A DNA stretch of 64,000 nt from Bromus sterilis (lineage: Eukaryota > Streptophyta > Magnoliopsida > Poales > Poaceae), in NCBI GenBank assembly GCA_950022295.1, contig OX465598.1, positions 342,439,324 to 342,503,323 on the forward strand. The letters are read 5' to 3'. The notes below the pieces were generated by a model. The model did no database searches. It saw nothing but the letters and a program-made list of their open reading frames with translations, and was not told the DNA's origin. Numbering within the stretch: the stretch's first letter is position 1; each line of letters opens with the position of its first letter. A program made the position numbers and the translations under genes. Shown here in pieces: positions 55,932-64,000 of this stretch.

Positions 55932-57562
55932 TTGATGGCACGAGAGTTGACGGGTGTAGTCTTCTCGCCCTTCGTTGGTGAGCCCCAAGTGGAAGGTTTG
56001 ATGTAGTACAAGAACAAATTTCCCTCAGTAAAGATACCAAGGTTTGTCTCCAGTAGGACTCCAGAGATGATAAGTAGGTGTCAGCGGCGCAACTGACGCG
56101 GACATGCACACAGACACAAATAACTTTGTTCCCAACGAAGTTCAGAGAGGTTGTCAATCTCTCCGGTCTTGTTGTTCCACAAAGGATCAAACACAAGGAA
56201 TAATGATAGCAACTGAAAGTAAAAGCAGAAAAGTAAATGAGCGTGGAAACAGTAATGAGGATATGGACCGGGATACGTGATGTTCACTAGTGATGTCTCT
56301 CTCCCAAAAGATGATAAAACGGTTATGCGAGGTAAACAAATTACAGAAGGGCAATTGACAGGATTATGAACGCACCGCAATGCTAACTATGCTACAAAAG
56401 AAAGGAAGAGGCTCAAAAGCACGGGCAGTACGCCAAAATAAGTAGACCGAAATCCAACTGCATCTACTACTAATCATCCACCTTGAGATATCTATCCAGA
56501 ACATCTCGCTGGTATTAAGTTGCGAGCCCCACCCAAAGTGTAAACCCAAAGCAACAAACATCTGCATTAAAAAGCACTTTGCTTAAAGTAAATAATCCTT
56601 GCAATCGCGGTTACAAGCACCGTTGTTTTCCCCTTTGTGGCAACAACACATCCCCTAGACTCATGTTTCTGTCACTCAAGCGTGTCATCGGGGGGGGGCA
56701 TGAACCCACAATCGAGCATAACGTTCCCTCTTGGGGTTGCTACCTACTACTTGGCCAAAGCAATAAACAGCAACGGAGAACATGCAAGAATTACTTAAGA
56801 ACAAAAATATAAGAGATAAAAACCAAATATATTACTCTATCACAATCTGAACATAATCTCATAATCCATCAGATCCCATCAAACTCAGCATAGCAACGGC
56901 AGAAAGATTACAAAAGTGCCTCGATCATGTAGGGCAGCTCACGAGGTCTAATCCATGAAGAACAAAGAGGGGAGGAGAACATCACATAGCTACTGATCAC
57001 GGACCCATGGTCCAAGGAAAACTACTCACGAGACATCCGGGGAGCATCCATGATGGAGAGAGGAGACTCCCGGAGGTCGGCCCTCCCTCCGGCAGGGTGC
57101 CGGGAAGAGGTCTTCTGGTGCTCCCGATCTCGGAAGCGCGGCGGCGGCGGAACAGAGGAGAGATCGCGAAAAAGGGTTCTCTCCTTGGAAGTTTCCCGTG
57201 ACGGAGAATATATAGGCGAAGGGGGGCAGCCAGAGGTGGACCAGGGGCCCCAGGGGTGGGGACGCGCCGGGTGGCTGCCTGGGCCACCCCTGGCTCCCCT
57301 CTGGCCCCACTCGGGCTCTTCGCGAAGCTTCCTGTACGCTGATTTTTCCTATATTTTCCCGGAATTTTTCTGGCACTTTTTATATGGGGGAAAACTGAAA
57401 TAGAAAAACAGCAGAAAACAGGAACTGGCACTATGGTGCACTGAGTTAATAGGTTAGTACAAATATGATCAAAAGTGTATGAAAGTGTATCTAGATCATA
57501 GCAATATCACACAAAACATGCATGGAGCAAGCAGAAATTATAGATACGTTTTGGACGTATCA
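55932..57562 (-). repeat. Element B 5' LTR (1,631 bp)
   Basis: On the minus strand it starts TGATACGTCCAAAACGTATC and ends GTGCCATCA. A TATA-like CGCCTATATATTC lies near 57,210. It is closely related to the element A LTRs, but its last ~35 bases differ. Confidence 0.9.
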
Positions 57563-58599
57563 GATATCCGGTGAGACATGATCATGTTTGGTTTTAGTGC
57601 GTTGAGGTATGACTTTTAGTCAAGAGAGTCATTTAGCATGAGACAGATCCCAACACAGATGCATGATGAAATAGTGAAGCGCATATGTGTTGATTAAAGA
57701 CAGTCTGAGAAAATCTTGAACAATATCCCACTGATCTCCTCTTAATAGTGCGGGGATCCCTATACTCAAGAATAATCGAAAAGCTTGCATTTTAAATGCG
57801 TTGGTTCCACCTTCTTGAGTATTTATCACACATCATTGATCCATGATCCACACACACATATTGTTTCTTAGGACTAATACCCGTAATATATTTGACAAAC
57901 AATATTAATCTCATATATGCATATTGTCATCAACATCAAAACATGATTAATGTCATATTGCACTTACAATCTACCCCTTTTTGGTAGTTGATGACAACAA
58001 ACATGTAGCTCCCAAAAGGTGCATAATTTTAACTTTAGTGGGAGAAACAAATTACGGTGAACTCCCCCTTAATGCGTGCATAGAGAACTCTTGTGTTGAA
58101 GCAAGATGCATATATTAATAAGATCACATTTCACACGGTTGTGAGTCACTATTATTGTCTTTTAACTGTAGAATGATGGTGTCATAACATTTGATGCAAG
58201 AAATATTAAGAGTATGTAAGTGACAAATATATTGCAATGCAACATTAAGTCCATATATGACATCATACGAATAATATGATTGAAGCCAAGTTCAGAAGAT
58301 CCATGCATATAACACCAAGTTCAACCATAAGACACACATACAGATAAAGGTAGCCACTTATTACAACAATAGTCTGAAGAACCACACAAAGCACTCATAA
58401 TGGACTAAAAAATATATTTCTCTCCCCTTTTGGCACCAAATACAAAAAAAAGGCAACACCGTTAAAGCAACCTAATGCCATTTATCTTGCTTGTGCGCAT
58501 TCATTACATGAGTTGCTTTAAAAGTCAAAAAGGAGACAATCAAATATTCGTGTATCTGACTGATGCACTAGGGTAGTGTTATGATAAAGTTCCAAAAGC
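57563..58599. other. Repeat-like sequence, no gene
   Basis: AT-rich, with a phrase about 57,966-58,030 (CCCCTTTTTGGTAGTTGATG) seen in grass LTR elements. No ends or coding frames are supported. Confidence 0.4.
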
Positions 58600-59318
58600 C
58601 CTTGTGAGATACGAAGGTTGACTATGATTTCTCAACATAAACGGCATTTTTATTCTAAGCCTTCCTCACTCTTGGCATGGGAACATCGATTGGAGACATT
58701 CGATTCACGAAAAGCAAAAGCTCTTTTGCCTTTATGTTCTCTGATTGCTTGTTTCAATACTAGATATAAACTCTTGCTTTATATTACTTTGTCTCCATTT
58801 ATAAATCTTGATTGCTTTACTTGATGTTCTTGATCTTATTGTCATGTCATCATAAAACTTATCTTGGTTATCATTTACCTACTCGAGGACAAGTAGGAAT
58901 TTAGCTTGGGGATGCTGATACGTCATAAACGTATCTATAACTTTTGCTTGTTCCATGCTCATTTGGTTGACATTGCTATATGTTTTTGATGCACTTTTAA
59001 ATCTTTTACAACTTTTTGAGGACTAACCTATAACCCAGTGCCTAGTGTCAGTTTTTGTCTGTTATTGTCTGTGCACCGCAGAAAAATGAAAAAACCAATA
59101 TGCTCAAAAAAAATCCAGAAAATTCCTACAAAACTAAAGTTCAGAAGACACCCGAAAGTGTCAACAAGTAAAACACGAACATTAGAAGTAAAAGCGAGTA
59201 AATATACGATGGTAATATTGATCATGTTGAGTGTTGTCATCAAACTTATTATTTACTCTATTTAATTTTGATTATCCACTTTATCTTGAAATGATATCGG
59301 AAACCATAGGTTGATATA
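58600..59318 (+). mobile_element. Athila-like 3' end and LTR fragment
   Basis: 58,600-58,915 matches the 3' interior of the A/B family (ACTCGAGGACAAGTAGGAAT) and ends TTAGCTTGGGGATGC. An LTR starts at 58,916 with TGATACGTCATAAACG. The LTR is lost after about 59,300, where a MITE follows. It is more diverged than A and B, so probably older. Confidence 0.75.
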
Positions 59319-59554
59319 CTCCATCCTTTCCAAAATGTAGTGCGTCCGCGCTTTTCAAGGTTTAACTTTGACCCTAAATTTAACCAACGAAACTAATTAC
59401 GGCGGGAGCAAAAAATATATATTTTAAAACTTCTTTCGAATACAAATTCATTGGTATAAATTTGCTCCCGCCGCAATCGGTCTCGTTGGTTAAATTTATG
59501 ATTAAAGTTGAAGCGTGGAAACCAAGGACGCACTACATTTTGAAACGGAAGGAG
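59319..59554. mobile_element. Stowaway MITE (236 bp)
   Basis: Left end CTCCATCCTTTCCAAAATG and AGTGCGTCC pair with right GGACGCACT and ACATTTTGAAACGGAAGGAG. TA flanks both sides (59317-59318 and 59555-59556). Inner arms GGCGGGAGCAAA and TTTGCTCCCGCCG also pair. Confidence 0.92.
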
Positions 59555-59736
59555 TAAAATATTATTATTTTAATAATGATTTGATAAAAATGAAGATATA
59601 CAAACTTGTAGTATCAAAAAAATGAAAAGTCAGATCAAAGAATCCAGCAAAAGTAGCATCACCGTCCCAAACAGAGGGGAAAATCTGATGCTCAAAGCAG
59701 CCGTACATCTGTTATTCTAGCACGAAAGAGTAGATG

Positions 59737-60129
59737 GATGAGGGGATATTCCAATTTGAGCCCATGCTCATATGCTCTTGCGCAAAAAACTTTCGAAAAT
59801 ACATATGAAAAAGTTTTAAAAAATTCCGAAATTTATTATACTGAAAGATGCTTAGGGGATAGATATTTGTGTAAAAATTGAGTTTTTTTAACATCTAGGG
59901 AGCTCACGGCAAAAAATAAAAATTCAGTCTGAAATAGTGCATAAATAGTGTCGTTTAAAGAAAATGCAAAATTTTATTTTTTGACGCGAGCTCTCTAGAT
60001 GTCCAAACTTTTTTCAAATTTACACAAACATCTCGAACGTAAGCATCTTCCACCATAAAAAATTTTGATTTTTTCAAGTTTATTTTTTATTTTTTACATG
60101 CACCCGGGCACCAAATCGACGCTCTCATC
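59737..60129. mobile_element. Fold-back element (about 393 bp)
   Basis: Nearly the whole segment is one imperfect inverted repeat. Left landmarks GATGAG, ATTTGAGCCC, AAGATGCTTA, TTTGTGTAAA and CATCTAGGGAGCTC reappear inverted as GAGAGCTCTCTAGATG (about 59,987), TTTACACAAA, TAAGCATCTT, GGGCACCAAAT and CTCATC. The loop is about 30-40 bp near 59,945. No protein is encoded. It resembles Mutator-type or other long-TIR MITEs; no clear target duplication was found. Confidence 0.8.
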
Positions 60130-61215
60130 AAAAAGTCACAATACCTTTTTTTGAGATAACACAATACAACACAGATGCTCACTGTGAGAACCCTACCCTA
60201 GGTATGCTTGGTCTTGGCATTTAAGTTTTGCATCATGAATTTTTTTTGCAAATCAAAAAGAATTGGGGAAGTTAAAAGCCCCAAAATAATTTTAATAAAA
60301 GTCCAGACAAAAATATTTTTTCAAAAATGCTTTGAAATTTTTGAAAAGTGTCATAAATGGGCATGATCTCATTTCATGTGAAGTATGTCCCACTCCATGC
60401 TCACTGATTTTTCTAAAATGCTCTTGGAAATTAAATAAATAATGTATTTGCAATTGGAACTTAATAAATATAATTCCAATAATTCTGAAACTTTGTGAGG
60501 GGATTTATCTATGTCTTATAAGCTCACATAAAAGTTTTCGGGATTTATAAAAATGTTTTGATATAAAAATAAAAATAAAAATAAATTTCAAGAATGAAAT
60601 AAAATAGAAAAAGAAGTCTCACCCAGTTACCTGGCGGTCCAGCCCAGCCCACCAGGGGCACCCTGGTCTTCTTCCACCTCGTGCCAGGAGGATGGCACCG
60701 AGGCAGTGAGAGCGCGCCGTACTCCTCAACCTCCTGCTTCGACGTGGCCTGGCCCCCTCGTTGTTATCCCGCTCCTGGAAGCCCACCGTAGACGCCCTGA
60801 TCTTTTCCCCCTTCCTATGACCGTCTTCCTTTTCTCCTCCTCGCCGATTTGGCGCACACCCGAGACCTCGTCGGAGCGCGCCGCCGCACCCGCGTGGCCA
60901 ATGGCCTCCCCTAGCCGAGCCGCCGTGTCCAGAAGGCCCGCTGCCCGCGTCTTCATCTCCCCGCGCCTGGAATTGAGCCGAGACGCCCCTAGGTGAAGCC
61001 ATTGTCGTCGTTTTCCTCTGCAAACCGTCGGTCGCCGTGGACTATTGTGTCGCCTCCAACACCTCCCCGGATCCATCGAGCTCAGATTAGTGCTCCTGGT
61101 GAGCTACCCCGTCGTTTACCCCTCCCCTTTATCCTCCCTGCGCTCCCCGTCGCCGTTCCCCATCACGGCCGTGAGCACGCCGTGCAGGAATCGTCGCAGG
61201 CTTGGCCCTGGTGCC
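60130..61215 (+). repeat. LTR-like sequence, AT-rich then GC-rich leader
   Basis: A TGTGAGAACCCTACCC phrase near 60,183 could be an LTR start. AT-rich sequence with runs of AAAAATA follows, then a GC-rich leader (60,610-61,210) with overlapping short frames on both strands. No protein domain is recognisable. It is interrupted by the solo LTR at 61,216. Confidence 0.4.
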
Positions 61216-62592
61216 TAATACGTCTCAAACGTATCTAATTTTCCAAACACTTTTGCTATTGTTTTGGCTTCATTCTTGCATGATTTGAACGAAACTAACC
61301 CGGACTGACGCTGTTTTCAGCAGAGCTACCAGTGTTGTTTTCTTTTGCGCAGGTTTCTGGATATTTAGGTACGCTGGAAAAATCCCAAAAATATATATAA
61401 AAAATCAGCGTTCCAGAAGCTTCCGAAGATCCAAAAGGGGGCCACAGGGCAGCCAGGGGGCAGCCAGGAGGGTGCCTGGCACGGCCTAGCCCCTGGTCGC
61501 GCCACCTGCCCTCCTGTCTTGGTCCCATGTCCCCCGGTGCCCTACTTTGGCCCTATTTATTCTCCCGACGCAAAAACCCCAGAACAGAAGTCGCTTTTCC
61601 AATCTACGTCGCGGAGCCGCCGCAATCCTCTGTTCTTCTCCGGGAGAGCTAATCTGGAGGCTTCTTTGGCCTCCGGTGAAGGGAAATCATCGCCATCGTC
61701 ATCATCATCGCCTATCCATCACCCCTCCATGACTTCCTCTCTCATGTGTGAGTAATTCCCTGCTGTAGGCAAAGGGGATGGTAGGGATTGGATGAGTTAG
61801 ATAATGTAATAGTTCAATCAGATTGTTGGGGGCATGTTGCCTATCATCTACTTGGTGTTTATCATCTATGTTACAACTTGTTGCTCTTAATGCTTGTCAC
61901 TTTGGGCCCGAGTGCCATGATTTCAGATCTGATCACCCTTTTGTTTCTTGAGTTTGTGGTGTTCTTGATCCTATCTATGAGTTGTATGCACCTATTATAG
62001 TCCGGAATCGGCGATCCCAATGGTGACAGCTTGGGACACCAAAGGGGATGGACTATAATTTGAGGATTCCGTGTATCCATGAAGTGTTAATGCTTTGTTC
62101 CGGTGCTCTTTGACATGAGTACCTTAATTTCCCTAAATTCCTTTTGGCCCCGTTTGTAGCGGGAGGGTAGGACAAAAGATGTTGTGCAAAGTTCTTATTG
62201 CAAGCACATACAACTACCCTGGGATACATGCCCGATGTTTGATATTTTTCTAGATGATCCTTTCTTTTTTGTGAGCCTTGCCCGTGTTAGAATCTATTAC
62301 ATGTTCGTTCTCATCCAAGCAGCTCCCAACCATCCATCTTGTTTACTTTTGCTGTTTTACTTTTGTTGTTTCACCACAACCATCACCACTATTATCACCA
62401 CCACTAATACCACCGTATCACAGTTGCTACTAATACCTTTGTGCAAGCAAGTGTTTATTTCAGGTGCGGTTGAATTGACAACTCAATTGTCAAAGCATGT
62501 ACGTATTCTTTGTGTCCCCAAGTGCCGAATCAATAAATTGGGTTATCTTGCCCGCGAAGACTATCTTGATCCCCTACAGTTGAGGGTTATCA
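61216..62592 (+). mobile_element. Diverged Athila-like LTR, probably solo
   Basis: It begins TAATACGTCTCAAACGTATC, a mutated TGATACGTC start, with the family GC-rich CCAGGGGGCAGCC part near 61,454 and a TATA-like CCCTATTTATTC near 61,551. The end is placed at GGGTTATCA near 62,592 by likeness to family ends. No primer site follows. The flanking pentamers do not match, so the boundary is uncertain. Confidence 0.65.
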
Positions 62593-62954
62593 TGCGCGGC
62601 TTGGAGCATCGCGATGCGATTGCACGTAACTCCGTTACGTGACACACTTCGTTGTAGGATCGAGCCCGCCTGAGACCCCGACTAAGTGTGGCCCAGAGTT
62701 GTTTATGTAAATGCTATGGTTCAATTGACAATATGGTTTAGGCGACTTGTCTATGAGTGTAGGACTTCACCACCCATAAGCATTTAGACTTGTGAGCGGA
62801 CGATGAGAACCCATTTCAGTTGATCATCCGGGTCTGAATGGGAGGCCCCTCACGTTTGAGCTTTCCGAGAGTGTCTTGTACTTGGCCTTGTCTGCTTAGA
62901 CAAGTGAGTATGACTCTCGGCTCTCCATATGATTAAATTGTGGATATAATTACA
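62593..62954. other. Repeat-like sequence, no gene
   Basis: No frames or ends are supported. It may be the continuation of the LTR-like sequence interrupted at 61,216. Confidence 0.35.
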
Positions 62955-63247
62955 TACGCACATTCCGGGTCCCGACACTCACATACACGAGTATACAGTC
63001 ACCCCTATGAACGCACACACGCATACCTTACCCCTATTAGCATCTTCGCAATACTGAGCCAACACATCATCTTGAAATTAACGAAGTCATCACCTCGTCT
63101 TCGACGGGAACGTCTCCTCCCACTGAAAGCGTATCACCGGAAGGGCTGAAATAAATCCAGGAAAATGCGACACCAATGTCAAATCTGGGATTTGAACTCT
63201 GGTGGGTTGGGGATACCACTATCCCTCTAACCAACTCAACCACATGT
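62955..63247 (-). mobile_element. tRNA-derived SINE
   Basis: On the minus strand the head carries a box A-like TGGTTGAGTTGGTTAG (about 63,227-63,242) and a box B-like GAGTTCAAATCCC (63,187-63,199) with tRNA-like spacing. A body with CACTGAAAGCG/GGGAGGAGACG-type sequence and a GT-rich 3' end (GTGTGCGTTCATAGGGGTG) follow, as in Triticeae SINEs I recognise. Both ends are approximate, and no target duplication was established. Confidence 0.8.
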
Positions 63248-64000
63248 TGATTCGTAAAGTCGCAATACCTTTGACCCGACTGCATTCAGCAGGTGACTAG
63301 TAAGCTTGCACGTGCAACACACGTTAAACATTGGCCAGATAAAATTCACACAAGTATGAATCCAAATAATTAATTGCAAACAAATGTGAATTAAATTGAT
63401 ACACAATGTTGTGATGTCACTCAAGTTTCTTTTTCCAAAAGTGAGGCATCATTGTGGTCATGATATTCGGTGTTCTGGTGATATAGGTTATACAAGAATA
63501 AGAAACCTAATTATGAAAAGCATACTTGCATTGTGTTTGGTACGTGGAGATGGAATCTACAATTAGTCTTAACAATCTGAATATCTTATGCAACATAAAC
63601 TTATCTAGAACAACACATCTATGCCATATATCAACCAATCAAAATTCTATACCATAGAATATCATTCACAATAGTAGAATATAAGCACATAGTGGGAGAT
63701 CGATGATTGCTCACAGGAAAGGGTCTCGGTTTCCTCGTCGATTTGCTTGGTGTCCTGGTAGTTAGAACTTGGAAGCACCTAGAAATAAATATAATGTAGC
63801 AGAAACACCGTTTTATTTTCTAGTAGGTAAGCCACATCTCCATCACATGGGAAAATATAAAACATGCTCGAAAACCATCATTTATCACACATGGGTGTAC
63901 TTTATAAAATGCCTAAGATGAAACAATGCAAAAAATGGAAAATAGTTGTCAAAATTGTTATCCAAGCAGTGCTAATCAGACGCTACAACAATTATGTCGT
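63248..64000. other. AT-rich sequence, no gene
   Basis: No frame above about 60 codons, no terminal repeats and no RNA gene are visible to the window edge. Confidence 0.45.

Larger units (their letters stand above)
52082..57562 (-). mobile_element. Element B: non-autonomous Athila-like element, 3'-truncated
   Basis: On the minus strand, a 1,631-bp 5' LTR (55932-57562) is followed by a primer site, a 272-codon frame and a 2.8-kb non-coding interior shared with element A. Then comes the polypurine tract and only about 33 bp of the 3' LTR (52082-52114). The break joins it to the integrase stub of element C. No protease, reverse transcriptase or integrase is present. Confidence 0.88.

Overview
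This is a piece of a large grass genome, most likely a Triticeae species (wheat, Aegilops or barley group). No prokaryotic features are visible. The assignment rests on transposon types: Athila-like LTRs starting TGATACGTCC with a TGGCGCCGTTGCCGGGGA primer site, Stowaway MITEs with CTCCCTCCG ends flanked by TA, a Cassandra LTR carrying 5S rRNA sequence, a grass-type tRNA SINE, and a spliced plant PPR gene. Family names are recognised from memory, not from a search.

Layout. 1-6,110: LTR-like debris, a Cassandra solo LTR (944-1202), a 79-bp tandem duplication and a 5'-truncated LINE end (3865-4530). 6,111-11,502: a complete chromodomain Ty3/gypsy element (Reina-like, minus strand) with one uninterrupted 1607-codon gag-pol frame, nearly identical short LTRs and a perfect GGGAG target duplication. 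11,503-21,291: mostly low-copy sequence with MITEs and a 1.68-kb GC-rich retroposon (16,578-18,255) with poly(A) tail and 14-bp target duplication. 21,292-23,205 (minus): the only convincing host gene, a two-exon PLS-class PPR protein of about 606 residues whose intron is best read as GC-AG. 23,673-30,494 (minus): a broken Tat-type gypsy element with dual RNase H, ending inside integrase just upstream of the PPR gene. 30,495-43,450: an array of degenerate GC-rich/AT-rich modules, interrupted by a solo LTR (31,504-33,187) and a full-length non-autonomous Athila-like element A (34,623-42,114).

43,450-52,081: 3' remains of one Athila-like element, an LTR shared with the next unit (46,826-48,392), then a gag-protease-RT-RNase H frame (48,471-51,902) cut off inside integrase. 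52,082-57,562: element B (minus), related to A outside the coding part and fused directly to the integrase stub. 57,563-64,000: further LTR fragments, a Stowaway MITE, a fold-back element, a decayed solo LTR and a minus-strand tRNA-derived SINE.

The genes do not form a pathway. The PPR gene is expected to act in organelle RNA processing. The rest is nested mobile DNA whose boundaries and target duplications record the order of insertion, solo-LTR formation and deletion. The most notable points are the GC-AG intron, the apparently young intact chromovirus, the non-autonomous elements A and B carrying different ORFs in the same slot, the unexplained module array and the TSD-flanked retroposon.
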